This document shows positions 26,950 to 37,050 of a stretch of 64,000 bases of DNA, one piece after another. The notes beneath the pieces were generated by a model, which was not told the DNA's origin, did not search any database, and saw only the letters and a list, made by a program, of their open reading frames with translations. Position 1 is the first letter of the stretch. Every line of letters starts with the position of its first letter. The DNA lies in contig JADKEB010000033.1 of assembly GCA_016718205.1 (NCBI GenBank), positions 62,001 to 126,000 on the forward strand, read 5' to 3'. Origin of the DNA: Saprospiraceae bacterium. Lineage in GTDB: Bacteria; Bacteroidota; Bacteroidia; Chitinophagales; Saprospiraceae. Position numbers and translations under genes: made by a program.

Positions 26950-27568
26950 ATTTGACAGTATCAGTATTTATTGCTGGCATACCTGATTTCCATATTGTGG
27001 TACATATGGCCATGGTATCACATTTCATAATTTTCAAAATGGCACCGGTAGAATCATATTCATGTAATATTCCAAACTCCTGATCTCCGTTTCTATAATT
27101 ACCTTTCCAGTGTATTTTTCCATTTTGATAATATTCCTGAAAGGGTCCGTTTTCTTCATTTTCTACCATGGTTACTACTTCTTTTATTTTGCCGTCAGGA
27201 TAATATATCTTCATTATACCGGTTAGGGTATTTTCAGTATAAGTTTTTTCAACTTGAATGTTACCATTTTCGAAGTATTGCATGTATGGACCATTTAGTT
27301 TGCCTTTTGAGTCGTAAGTTTCAATGACATCCGGACGTCCATTAGTAAAGTAAATATTTCTTATACCGGTAAGCATGCCATTAGTATAAGTGCTTGATTC
27401 TTTAATCTTTCCTGATGGGTGGTAAGATGTGTAAGTACCGTGTTTGATACTATCATGAATCACATGATACTCTTCGATATTAGCACCTGAGTTGTCCTTT
27501 ATAGTGATTTTTTTTGCATCATTACATGCAAAAATGGCAATTGCAACTAAAATCAGGATAAATCTCAT
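26942..27568 (-). CDS. MORN/YwqK-like repeat lipoprotein
   Basis: 208 residues from the ATG at 27568, which gives MRFILILVAIAIFAC with Cys15 as lipidation site. The body is a chain of about six MORN-like repeats of the YwqK type (GTYTSYHPSGKIKESSTY, GPYMQYFENGNIQVEKTY, GIMKIYYPDGKIKEVVT, GPFQEYYQNGKIHWKGNY). Such proteins are often labelled antitoxins, which is not supported here. Its stop overlaps porQ, so the pair is translationally linked; a link to the T9SS is inference only. Confidence 0.8.
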   Translation of the reverse strand: MRFILILVAIAIFACNDAKKITIKDNSGANIEEYHVIHDSIKHGTYTSYHPSGKIKESSTYTNGMLTGIRNIYFTNGRPDVIETYDSKGKLNGPYMQYFENGNIQVEKTYTENTLTGIMKIYYPDGKIKEVVTMVENEENGPFQEYYQNGKIHWKGNYRNGDQEFGILHEYDSTGAILKIMKCDTMAICTTIWKSGMPAINTDTVKYE

Positions 27569-27627
27569 AGATGCCATAACGGTCAAAACTCATAAATTTG
27601 TATAAAATCTATGACAAAAATCTGATA

Positions 27628-28821
27628 TTACTTCAATCCTCTTCTTTTGAGCTCATTATTTATAAACTTTAACTCCCGGCTCATATCTCCTGTCACAGAT
27701 GCATTCTCCTGAGCCCTTCTGATGAGGTAGGGGACTACATCGCGTATCGGGCCATACACCACATATTTGGCAGCATTATAGCCTGCGTGGGCCAAATTGT
27801 AGGTGATATTATCACTCATACCATACAACTGGCAAAAATTGATATGAGCATGATTGTGTTCTATCCCTTTATCATGGATAAGTTGTGCCTGCAAAAGATT
27901 ACTATCCATGTTGTGTGATGCACAGCATGATGAGATGGTTTCATAGTGCTCGACACAGTACCTGATACCGTCGTTAAAATCTCGGTCAGTCGCTGCTTTG
28001 TCAGTTTGTATCGGGTCAGGATATTCCATTTCTTCAGCTCTCAACCTTTCCTTGTCCATATATGCACCCCGCACCATTTTACAACCAAAAATGACTTCAT
28101 TTTGCCTGCATCTTGCGTGATCTCTTTTTATGTGGGAAAGCTTTGATTTTAAATATAGCTGATAGGTATTGTAAACTGTGGGGCGTTCTTTATTGTATTT
28201 TTCAGACATTTGCATGACCAGTTCGTCGATAGGGTCTTGTATCCAGCTTTCTTCAGCATCCACAAAAACACTAATACCCAATTCGTGCGCTTTGCTGCAA
28301 ATCTCATCTAATCTTTCACAGAGATGTTGATATTTTCTTTTCTCTCCATCAGAGAGTTTTTCATTTTTCTGCATCTTTTCAAGGATAGTCTGATCTACCA
28401 GGCCAGTGACCTTTGTACTTATGACAGGTACAGAATTGTTGGATGCGGCCATCTCAATGGCTTTAAGATTTTCTTCAAGTACGGCATCGAGATCGTCTTC
28501 ATCACTTTTGCCTTCTGCCCCAAAATCCAATACCGTCAATATGTCTGATTCATATAATTGATCTATGGTACCCTGACAATCCAAAAGAGATTCGCCGCCA
28601 CAAAATTGGGGAAAGATGGTGTGTCTTACTGCAAATTCCGAAAAGGGTACTCTGAACTTTACAGCATACAAACCAAGTTTTGAGCCAACATTAACTAAGG
28701 TGCTGTTATTGATCAAATTAAATAACCATGCTGTTTTTTTCAGTGCTCTGTCTGATTTGGTTGCGAATGCAATGGCTGTATTATCAAAATTAAGATCTAA
28801 ATTAGGGTCAGGTTCGCTCAT
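27628..28821 (-). CDS. Proline dehydrogenase
   Basis: 397 residues, monofunctional FAD-dependent ProDH, converting proline to pyrroline-5-carboxylate. Motifs seen: VFVDAEESWIQ, MVRGAYMDKERLRAEEM, the His-Asn-Met block ASHNMDSN, FCQLYGMSDNI, and the substrate-binding RRAQENAS near the C-terminus. The fused P5C dehydrogenase of PutA is absent. Its start codon overlaps the stop of aroE by one base. Confidence 0.93.
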   Translation of the reverse strand: MSEPDPNLDLNFDNTAIAFATKSDRALKKTAWLFNLINNSTLVNVGSKLGLYAVKFRVPFSEFAVRHTIFPQFCGGESLLDCQGTIDQLYESDILTVLDFGAEGKSDEDDLDAVLEENLKAIEMAASNNSVPVISTKVTGLVDQTILEKMQKNEKLSDGEKRKYQHLCERLDEICSKAHELGISVFVDAEESWIQDPIDELVMQMSEKYNKERPTVYNTYQLYLKSKLSHIKRDHARCRQNEVIFGCKMVRGAYMDKERLRAEEMEYPDPIQTDKAATDRDFNDGIRYCVEHYETISSCCASHNMDSNLLQAQLIHDKGIEHNHAHINFCQLYGMSDNITYNLAHAGYNAAKYVVYGPIRDVVPYLIRRAQENASVTGDMSRELKFINNELKRRGLK

Positions 28822-29564
28822 TATGAATTAAGTTTATGGTTATTCCAGATTTCCCAGGCTTTTTCTGCCTGGAGGATCAACATATCGTAGCCATTTTTGA
28901 CTTTGGCATTTCTTTTTATTCCTTCGCTCAAAAATAAAGTTTTTTCCGGATTATATACTAAGTCATATAAAAAATAATTTTCATTTATCCATTCATATGG
29001 AATATCAGGACAAGAGTCAAGGTTGGGGTACATACCTACGGGTGTAGTATTGATAATTAAGTTTATGTTTGAAAAATCCTTTTTATGGATGTTGTCGTAA
29101 GTTAGCCCTTTGGAATCATCCCGACTTATGTAGCTATACCTGATCTTCATTTTCTTCAGGACATACTCTACAGCTTTGGCAGCACCTCCTGTACCTAAGA
29201 TATATGCGCCCTTGATATGTTTAGGAGATTGAATCAAATCAAGCAACGAAAGTTCAAAACCGAGAACATCTGTGTTGTATCCTTTGGTACGGCCATTGAT
29301 TACAGAGATGGTATTGACTGCACCAATTTGCAAAGCATCAGAGTCGATTTCATCAAGTAAGGGTAACACTTGTTGTTTGTACGGAAGAGTAACATTAATG
29401 CCACAAAGATGCTTACTTTTGATCAGGTCGGGCAACAGCTCTATGTGTTCTATCGGAAATGCTTTGTAATCTGCATCAATGTGGAGAGATTTGAATTTCT
29501 CACTAAAATATCCGGGAGAAAAGGTGTGAGAAAGTGGAAATCCTATGATGCCAAAGTGCTTCAT
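28821..29564 (-). CDS. aroE: Shikimate dehydrogenase
   Basis: 247 residues from the ATG at 29564 (MKHFGIIGFPLSHTFSPGYF); an upstream in-frame ATG would overlap acpH. Shikimate-binding LSHTFSP, catalytic Lys in NVTLPYKQQV, NTDVLGFE, and the NADP-binding GTGGAAKAV loop are all present. It reduces dehydroshikimate in aromatic amino-acid synthesis. Second-last in a minus-strand run smc-acpH-aroE-proDH with gaps of 0 to 8 bp. Confidence 0.95.
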   Translation of the reverse strand: MKHFGIIGFPLSHTFSPGYFSEKFKSLHIDADYKAFPIEHIELLPDLIKSKHLCGINVTLPYKQQVLPLLDEIDSDALQIGAVNTISVINGRTKGYNTDVLGFELSLLDLIQSPKHIKGAYILGTGGAAKAVEYVLKKMKIRYSYISRDDSKGLTYDNIHKKDFSNINLIINTTPVGMYPNLDSCPDIPYEWINENYFLYDLVYNPEKTLFLSEGIKRNAKVKNGYDMLILQAEKAWEIWNNHKLNS

Positions 29565-29571
29565 TATAATA

Positions 29572-30156
29572 TTATTTGCAATTACAAAATGGTTGGACAT
29601 GACTGATCAAATCAGGAAAAAAAGATAGAAAATGCGACTCCAAAGCTTCAGAGTTGGCCTTCAAATCAGCAGTGACACTCCCGAAATTATGCGGGAAGTG
29701 AACTCTTTTACTTAAATGATCGAAAGTTTTATTTAATCTTTCTTCATTGTGGCAGCTCATCAGAAAATCGTTATTGATCATTTTAGGTAAGCTCATTTTG
29801 AGTTTTTCAGGAAATGAATCTGAAACAGTGAGGAGATGGTCGTACACTTTGTTTTTAAAGATTTCAAAGGACTCACCGCTAAATAAATTCCAGTTTTTGA
29901 TCAAAAAATAATCAAACAAAATATCTACCACCACCGGCGTATATTTTCCTTGTGTTGGTCTTAACAGGAGTATACATTTTTTCACTTCCGGATGATGGTC
30001 GGTAAAGTGATCTATGCTTTTATGCAGTTCTATACCTTGCTTGAGATACGGAGGCAGTGATTTGATGTCTTTTGTGGTAATGAAATCAGCCATAAAGTTG
30101 CCCGTCAAGAGATCGCCATCCTGACATGAAAGATAGATATGGGCCAGATGATTCAT
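29572..30156 (-). CDS. acpH: Acyl carrier protein phosphodiesterase
   Basis: 194 residues. The start MNHLAHIYLS and LLTGNFMADFI with the following HKSIDHFTDHHP match the AcpH/DUF479 family, HD-domain hydrolases that remove 4'-phosphopantetheine from ACP. The HD-type histidines and aspartates are present. It begins 3 bp after the end of smc. Confidence 0.9.
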   Translation of the reverse strand: MNHLAHIYLSCQDGDLLTGNFMADFITTKDIKSLPPYLKQGIELHKSIDHFTDHHPEVKKCILLLRPTQGKYTPVVVDILFDYFLIKNWNLFSGESFEIFKNKVYDHLLTVSDSFPEKLKMSLPKMINNDFLMSCHNEERLNKTFDHLSKRVHFPHNFGSVTADLKANSEALESHFLSFFPDLISHVQPFCNCK

Positions 30157-30159
30157 GAA

Positions 30160-33100
30160 TTAAGTGATGTTTTCAAGAATGGGCTCATGTTTGAGTGACC
30201 GGAAATCAACCTGACTGACTGCCGATATACCTGGTTCATTCATATAGACTCCATACAATACATCTACTTCTGCCATAGTGGATTTATTGTGGGTCACGAT
30301 GATAAATTGTGATTCATTACTGAATTTTTGGATGATTTTGTTGAACTTTTGGATATTGGCATCGTCCAGGGGTGCATCTACCTCGTCAAAAATACAAAAT
30401 GGTGCCGGCTTAAGCAGATACAATGCAAACAATAGAGCAGTGGCGGTCAGTGTCTTTTCGCCACCTGAAAGCTGACTCAGGGATTTTGGTTTTTTACCTT
30501 TGGGTTTTGCGATAATTTCAATTTCAGATTCCAATGGATTGGATGGATCCAATAATATCAGATCGCATGTGTCATCTTCAGTAAAGAGATTTCGAAACAC
30601 AGTGATAAAATTTTCGCGTACTTTACCGAAAGCTTCCATAAATTGATGCGTAGCTGTAGTTTCGATTTCTTTCATGGTATCCATAAGACTATCTTTGGCA
30701 TCGAGAATGTCTTTTCTTTGGACTTCAATATTGTCATACCTGATTTTCATCTCATTATATGCCTCTACCGCGAGCGGGTTGATATCTCCGTATGATGACA
30801 TACGTGTTTTTATTTTTTCCAGTTCTCCGGACATAGTTTCAAATTCGCCATCTTCTATCTCAATGTTTTGATTGATGAAATCATTGATTGAAGCATTAAA
30901 TTCTATCCTGATACGCTCTGCTATAGATTGTATCTGAAATTTTTGTTCCGAATATTTGTCCTTCAGATTTTGTATCGTCTGCTGCAGCTTTGCCTGGTGT
31001 CTGTTGATATCTCTGATGCTGTCTTCGAGCGTACTGATGTTATTTTTGGCAGAAAAAAAGTCTTGTTCAGCCTGACTAAGTGTCGATTGGAAATTTTTCT
31101 TTTCGGTATAAAGTGTCTGTAATTCTGTATCTAATTTTATCAGCTGATCTTCGATATCTATTCTCTCTCTGTCTTCCGAAAGCAGTCTGTCCCTTTCATT
31201 ATTGAGTTTCAAGTTTAATTCTGACAGTTTGAGCTCCTTAAATTCCTTATCTTTTATAAAGTTTGCAATAAGGTTTTGATGTCTTATTAGATTTATATTG
31301 TCAGTGTTGTATTTTTCTGAAGCTGCTGATAGGGTTTCTGCCATTTGATCCATATCAGTGTTCTGATTTTGATCCGGTTTGATGAGTTCGGCTATCTTCT
31401 TTTTGATACTTTTTACTTTCTGCTCTTCTGCTGTTATTTTTTCGGCATGTTCTGCCATTTGTTGGCGGATGAGTTTCAGCTTTTGCTCGTTTTCACTTTT
31501 AAAACTTTCAAATGTTTGTATTTGATGGTCAAGTTTGACTTTGTCTTTGGATATAGAATTGATTTCGCCTTTGAGTGATTCTATTGTTTTGTGTAAATCA
31601 CTTGATTTAAGCTGCTCGATTTCTCTGATCAATTTTTCCAGATGGAGCTTTTCCTGATCCCTGGTTTTTGTATTACTTTCAATAAAAATAGACAATTTTT
31701 CTAAATTCTGCCTGCGTCCTATTTTTTTTCCTTCAAAGAGCCCGACAGAACCTCCTGATATAGAAAACCCTTTTTTAAGAAAAGTACCTTTGGAAGAAAT
31801 GATTGTAACATTTTCATTGTCTGAAGATTCCAATTCTTCTACATCTCCATCATATATATACACATTGGCCAATAACGCATCAATCAGTATTTTATAATTC
31901 TCATGTGTTCTCACAACATCAGTAGCTTTGATCAATGATAAGTCATTGACCTTTACAGGTTTTTTAGGTAGTATTTGGTTAGTTATAAAAAAATTCGCTT
32001 TCCCTTTTTGAGAATTCTTCAAAAGGTTGATGCCCTGAATTGCTTCTTTTTGAGTCTGTACAACATAATAATTAAGGTATTGATCAAGGTACAATTCCAG
32101 TGGTGCTTTATATTCCTCCTTTACATCAAGCAAGTCAGAAAGCAATGGAATGTCTTTTTTCCAGTTTTCATTGAGAAATTTTATTGATTCCGGAAATCCT
32201 TCAAAATTGTCAATCATACTTTTCAGGAGATCATATTCATTTTGCTTGGAATCTAGATTTCTGTTAATTTTATTGACCTCATCTCTTATGTTGTCTCTTT
32301 TGAGTTCAAGTTCAATGATTTTTTGTTTTCTGTTATTATCGTTTTCAATGAAATTCGTTAACTCCTGGTCTTTTGACTCCAACTGAGCATTGACAGCTTC
32401 GAGCGATTTGCTGTATTCACCTTTTTCCTTTGTTTTATATTCAAGTAGCTCTTTGATCCTATGGGTTTCATTTTCAATATTTTCAACTGTATTTCTGAAA
32501 ATGGCTATTTGTTTTTCAATCTCAAAGGTCTGCTTTTCAAGGTCTTGTTTTTCCTTTTGTCGGGAGTCAAAGCTTATTTTGGCAGTTTGATATTCTGTTT
32601 TGATAGCTTCATAAGCAATAGACGAAGATTGCAATAGTTGATTTAACTTTTCCAATTGCAGGTTTTCATCCGAAATTCTGATGACTAAGGCATTATTATC
32701 AGAATGTATTTTTTCGAGCTCAGATTCGTTGGCGGTGATGGATTTTTGCAGGTGCTCTTTGTTTTGCTTTTGAAACCTGCTTTTTGGGTAAGAAGCCCTT
32801 TGTCATTTTCACGGGTACGAATCTGATAGACCAGATCATTCAGTCTTTTCTGTTGATCTGACAATATTACTTCTTTGTCTGTGTTTTCTTTCTTATCTTT
32901 AGCAAGTTGTGCTTCAAGCTTGTACAAGACGGCATCTTGCAAACGATACTCATCCTGATCCTTGACAAGTTGATCTGATATACTTTTATATTGTGCTTTG
33001 AGCTTTTGTATCGAAGTTACGGCATGTTTGATGCTCAGTTCCTTATATTCTGCCTTAAGATCCAAATACTTTTGGGTCCTTTTTGCTTGTTTCTCCAATG

Positions 33101-33708
33101 ATTTGAGGTTGCCTTCGATTTCAAAAAGCAAGTCGTCAATACGGTTGAGATCTTCTGAAGCACTTTTGAGCTTATTAAGTGTTTCTCTTTCTGACCTTGT
33201 ATTTGGAAATCCCTGCAGCCTGTTCAAACATTCTTCGGCGTGCATTTTCTTTGTCATCAAGTATATCATCCACCATACCTAAGGCTATGATGGCATAAGA
33301 GTTGGATCCTATACCTGTATCCAAAAACAGAGAATTAATATCCTTCAGCCTGCAGATGACATTATTGAGCCTGTATTCAGACTCACCTGTCCTGTAGAGT
33401 GTTCTTGAAATCGTAACTGTTTGATATTCAGTAGGAAGTATGTTTTTTGTATTGTCAAATGTAAGTGAAACAGTAGCAGTAGGTGCTTCCTTTTTAGTCT
33501 TGGTCCCATTGAATATGACATCAGACATAGCATCGAGTCGGAGCTCCTTACTCTTTTGTTCCCCCAAAACCCATCGGATAGCATCTACTATATTGGATTT
33601 ACCGGATCCATTGGGTCCCACTACACCAATGACATTCTCACTGAAGTTCAGTAAAGTATCATTTGCAAAACTTTTAAAACCCTTAATCTGCAGGCTCCTT
33701 AATCTCAT
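30160..33708 (-). pseudogene. smc: Chromosome segregation protein SMC, with two frameshifts
   Basis: Together about 1180 residues, the full SMC length. N-terminal head from 33708 (MRLRSLQIKGFKSFANDTLL) with Walker A GPNGSGKSNIVDAIRW; two coiled coils around a hinge (FEGFPESIKFL, then LYLDQYLNYYVVQ); C-terminal head with LSQLSGGEKTLTATALLFA and Walker B FCIFDEVDAPLDD. The frame breaks near 33185 (after KYKVRK) and near 32785, where restoring one A in a run of five gives TQKSRFQKQNKEHLQKS. Everything else is conserved. Because SMC is normally essential and one break is in a homopolymer, sequencing error is at least as likely as a real pseudogene. Confidence 0.88.
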
Positions 33709-33712
33709 GGTG

Positions 33713-33720
33713 CAAAGGTA
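33713..33720 (-). promoter_or_regulatory. smc: -7 box just before smc
   Basis: TACCTTTG on the minus strand, 4 bp before the ATG at 33708, which would give a nearly leaderless mRNA. Confidence 0.4.
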
Positions 33721-33870
33721 AAAATAATTTATAATTACTTGCTGTAAGGATATACTATGTGTGTATAACATATTGCACTTTTGTGAAAAAAATTAACTTT
33801 CTACATTTGCCTATACTTACCCCCAACCCCTAAAGGGGAGACCAGCGTTAATATTGAAAGCATTGGCGTG

Positions 33871-33949
33871 GGTCGTCTCAAGCATAGCTTGACAAGCTAT
33901 TTAGGGAATGAGCCTGCCTGCCTACGTTGTCAGGCAGGGGTAGCGAGGG
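33871..33949. repeat. Dispersed intergenic palindromic repeat, copy 3
   Basis: GGTCGTCTCAAGCATAGCTTGA and GCCTGCCTGCCTACGTTGTC then AGGCAGGGG, with the same order and spacing as the copy at 25703. It fills the divergent gap between smc and the DksA-like gene. Confidence 0.85.
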
Positions 33950-34012
33950 AATTTAAGTATTTGTGCAGTTTGTTATACACACATATACTATGAATCAAGA
34001 TATATTCGTTAA

Positions 34013-34068
34013 GAGCAGACTTAAAATTTTATCACTGGACACACAAGTAAGAAAATTTAAGCATACTC
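34013..34068. mobile_element. Degenerate mini-MITE
   Basis: GAGCAGACTTAAAATTTTATCA at the left and AAATTTAAGCATACTC at the right, 56 bp in all; similar to the 54-bp copy at 3370 but diverged. The flanking triplets TAA and TGA differ by one base. Confidence 0.55.
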
Positions 34069-34266
34069 TGAGTTGCTTTTGTCGTTACTTTCATTCTTGA
34101 TGATTAACCATCTATGAGATAAACGCTTGATAAGGGACTCATTTTAGATATTCGGGATAAAAAAATGGTCATATTAGTAAAAAACAGGATTTAACATTAA
34201 ACTTTTTTTTGTAATATGATATTTATGACCTAATATTGTGCGATTTTTTAAAAAAAAACAGCTAAA

Positions 34267-34974
34267 ATGTCTACACCAGTAAACGTAACCACTAGATACA
34301 GCGATGATGAACTTAAGGAATTTAAAGATATCATTGATAATAAGCTAGCAAAAGCATCAGAACAATATGCTTCCCTTAAGGAACAGTTGAAAGATATTAC
34401 AGAAAATAACAATGATGACTTTGCAAAAGATATCACTGATTTTTCTTCTATCCAATCTGAGCTGGAGATGCTCAATAATATGGCCAACCATCAGCGTAAA
34501 TATATTCAGGACTTGGAAAATGCATTGATAAGAATCAATAACAAGTCTTATGGTATTTGTGTAGTGACTGGTGAACTGATTGAAAAAAAGAGATTACTGG
34601 CAGTACCCACTACGACTAAATCTGTAGTTGCTAAAACTCAATCTGAGATGAAAGATGTTCAGGTACCAAAAGACCGGGCACGTGGATTTGATGATATAGA
34701 TGAGGCAGAAGAAGATAAACCGGCAAAAAAAGCAGAACCAAGAAGACCTGTGATCATCACCAAGGTGATCAAAAAATCTTCAGCTACCAAAGCTGCTGCT
34801 GAAATTGATGATGATGATCTTGATAAGATATTTTCAGAACTGGATGTAATTAAAGAATTGGACGAAGCAGAATTAGGCATTGATGATGGTGACGATACTT
34901 CTTTTGATGATGAAGAGGATCTGGACATGATCGCAGATGATGAGCCAGAGGATTATGATGATGAGGATATGTAA
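34267..34974 (+). CDS. DksA/TraR-like protein without zinc-finger cysteines, acidic tail
   Basis: 235 residues. Residues about 1-110 form the coiled coil and C-terminal region typical of Bacteroidota DksA/TraR homologues, including NALIRINNKSYGICVVTGELIEKKRLLAVP. Only one Cys remains of the usual four, so no zinc is bound there. After residue 130 comes a Lys/Pro linker and a highly acidic tail (DDDDLDKIF, DDGDDTSFDDEEDLD, EDYDDEDM). DksA proteins insert into the RNA polymerase secondary channel; whether this variant does so is inference. Confidence 0.8.
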   Translation: MSTPVNVTTRYSDDELKEFKDIIDNKLAKASEQYASLKEQLKDITENNNDDFAKDITDFSSIQSELEMLNNMANHQRKYIQDLENALIRINNKSYGICVVTGELIEKKRLLAVPTTTKSVVAKTQSEMKDVQVPKDRARGFDDIDEAEEDKPAKKAEPRRPVIITKVIKKSSATKAAAEIDDDDLDKIFSELDVIKELDEAELGIDDGDDTSFDDEEDLDMIADDEPEDYDDEDM

Positions 34975-35032
34975 TATGCAAAGGTTCTAGTGTTACAGGA
35001 ATGAAGTAAATATACATATAAAAACGCAGGAA

Positions 35033-35113
35033 TTATTTTCAAGATCAAGGCGAAAAACACTGGCGAACCCGTGGTGGTTCGGCGAGGCTTTTCAACGAAG
35101 ATATTGAAAATAA
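35033..35113. terminator. Nested inverted repeat between convergent genes
   Basis: Outer arms TTATTTTCAA (35033-35042) and TTGAAAATAA (35104-35113), inner hairpin CGAACCcgtggtGGTTCG (35064-35081). Placed between the converging dksA-like and plsC genes, so a structured 3' end or a repeat element is likely; it does not look like a simple T-tailed terminator. Confidence 0.5.
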
Positions 35114-35151
35114 GGTCAAGTTTTATATCTATTTATTTTGTTCTTGTAGAA

Positions 35152-35901
35152 CTAAAATACTTCGGACCAGTCTTTTTGCATTTTTTTAACTTCAAGATTG
35201 ATCCAATCATGAGAGATATGATGTAATTGGAGACCGTCAGATTTGTTGAGTGGTTCGCCGAAAGAAAGTTTGACTTCAGTCTTCCATTTTGAAAACTGAT
35301 AAAAATACTGTGGCAGGAACTTTTCCAAAACCCACAAGTCCTTCTCCGATTTGAATTCAATAGCTACAGGTACTACCGGAGTATTATTTTCGCCGGCTTC
35401 AATAAATGTTCCCTTCCTAAAAGGCAGCGTGTGTGCAAGTTTTCCTACAGTACCTTCAGGATAAACTAAAACATTGAATCCGCCCTGAATGGTTTCGACC
35501 ATTTTACTTCTGGTATGATTTCTGGAGTGTTGGTCTAGTCTGTTGACCCAGATCACTCCTGTCAGTTCTGCGCCTTTATTTATAATTGGGTAATTCATTA
35601 CCTCCGCCTTGGCTATGACAAATGCGTCTATGTATCGGCACAATACTATCGGGTCTGCAAAGGAACGGTGATTGGAGACGTATAGTGAAGGTATTTCTGA
35701 AGGCTTACCATGTTTTTCAACTTTTATGTTTAATATCGGAATACACCAATATTTGAGGTACACTTTCCGAAGTTTGAAAGCTCTGTTGCTGGTATGCTTT
35801 TTAAAAATACAAGATATACCATAAAACAGCATAAAAATGACCATGCCTCCGAATACCAATATTGCCCGTACCGCCGCCAGAATGTAGAATAAGTTTTTCA
35901 A
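35152..35901 (-). CDS. plsC: 1-acyl-glycerol-3-phosphate acyltransferase (PlsC family)
   Basis: 249 residues. N-terminal transmembrane helix (ILAAVRAILVFGGMVIFMLFYGI), then acyltransferase block I NHRSFADPIVL (NHx4D), and VYPEGTVGKLAHTLPFRKGTF as block III. Transfers an acyl chain from acyl-ACP or acyl-CoA to lysophosphatidic acid at the inner membrane. It follows the Tat aminotransferase gene by 12 bp, and is probably its operon partner. Confidence 0.9.
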   Translation of the reverse strand: MKNLFYILAAVRAILVFGGMVIFMLFYGISCIFKKHTSNRAFKLRKVYLKYWCIPILNIKVEKHGKPSEIPSLYVSNHRSFADPIVLCRYIDAFVIAKAEVMNYPIINKGAELTGVIWVNRLDQHSRNHTRSKMVETIQGGFNVLVYPEGTVGKLAHTLPFRKGTFIEAGENNTPVVPVAIEFKSEKDLWVLEKFLPQYFYQFSKWKTEVKLSFGEPLNKSDGLQLHHISHDWINLEVKKMQKDWSEVF

Positions 35902-35913
35902 TATAAGGAGATT

Positions 35914-37050
35914 TTAAGAATATATCATATTCAGTACAGAAACTACTTTTGTCATTTCTTCAGTTTTACCTGTACTGATTCTGCACCAGTCATTGAGAGG
36001 AGGAAAAGGTCTGCCTACTCTGATATTCTGGTCAATCATTTTTTTGGAAAAATCATTGATGTTCATATCGGTCTTAAAAAATACAAAATTTGCATGACTT
36101 TCTGTGTATTTCATGCCATATTTGTCTAAAGCCTTTGTCAGAATTTGAATCGACTCTTTATTTTTTGATACACTGTATTTATAAAAATCTGTTTCATCCA
36201 TAGCATTGGATGCTGCAACAACGGACAATATATTGGGGCGATCTATTCTGAACCTATCTAATCTTTTTATGATATCAGGCCGGGCTATCAAATATCCAAT
36301 TCGGAGACCTGCAATACCATATACTTTGGAAAATGTGCGGGATACTATGACATTCAGACCTTCCTTAACCAAAGAAGTCATAGAAGGGTAGTTCGGAATA
36401 TTGATATAATCTACATATGCTTCATCAGAAAACACCATTGTACGTTTGGCCATCCTGGTGCAAAAGTGTCTCATTTCATCCGCCGGCAGAATGGTTCCAG
36501 TAGGATTATTCGGATTACAAACAAAAACAAGGTTCGTTTCATTAGAGCAGCGTTTCTCCATCTGTTCAAGGTCCAATCCCAAATCTTTATTGACCGGAAC
36601 TTTATGGACGTAGGCCCCGCACGCTTCTGCATAATTGATCATAGCCTCAAATGTCGGATCAGCAGCCACCAGTTCGCCGCCTTTATGCAAATATGCCAAT
36701 GCCGCAATTTTTAATCCTTCGGTAGAACCAATGGTCAATAAAATATGGTCTGGTGACACACCTTCCTTATCCGCAATTTTTTTACTAAGTTGTTCTAATT
36801 CTGCGCCGGGATACCGGCACACTTTGTCAAATCCGGACACCATTTTTTCACGAACAAATTTGGAAGGCCCGTAAGGGTTCTCGTTGGAGCTTAGTCGGAT
36901 GATTTCATCAGAACCATTGTCCAGAGCATCAAATGTATCATCATAAGGTTTTACAGCATTGATACTGAATAATCTATCTGTAAAAAATGCGGCAGTTCCT
37001 GCTGTCAGGCTGGCAGATTTTAGCCATTGACGTCTGTTGATTGATCCCAT
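35914..37050 (-). CDS. Tat-exported class I/II aminotransferase, HisC-like
   Basis: 378 residues. The N-terminus has a twin-arginine motif and hydrophobic run (INRRQWLKSASLTAGTAAFF), so this PLP enzyme is predicted to be exported. The catalytic domain has LSSNENPYGPSKFV, VCNPNNPTGT, SDEAYVDY, and the PLP lysine in SRTFSKVYGIAGLRIGY, as in histidinol-phosphate aminotransferase. A true HisC would be cytoplasmic, so a periplasmic amine or amino-acid transaminase is more likely; substrate unknown. Confidence 0.85.
   Translation of the reverse strand: MGSINRRQWLKSASLTAGTAAFFTDRLFSINAVKPYDDTFDALDNGSDEIIRLSSNENPYGPSKFVREKMVSGFDKVCRYPGAELEQLSKKIADKEGVSPDHILLTIGSTEGLKIAALAYLHKGGELVAADPTFEAMINYAEACGAYVHKVPVNKDLGLDLEQMEKRCSNETNLVFVCNPNNPTGTILPADEMRHFCTRMAKRTMVFSDEAYVDYINIPNYPSMTSLVKEGLNVIVSRTFSKVYGIAGLRIGYLIARPDIIKRLDRFRIDRPNILSVVAASNAMDETDFYKYSVSKNKESIQILTKALDKYGMKYTESHANFVFFKTDMNINDFSKKMIDQNIRVGRPFPPLNDWCRISTGKTEEMTKVVSVLNMIYS

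Noticed and set aside
26942..27568. Antitoxin call for the MORN/YwqK-like lipoprotein
   Set aside because: The label comes from family naming; there is no toxin gene nearby and the protein is a lipoprotein.
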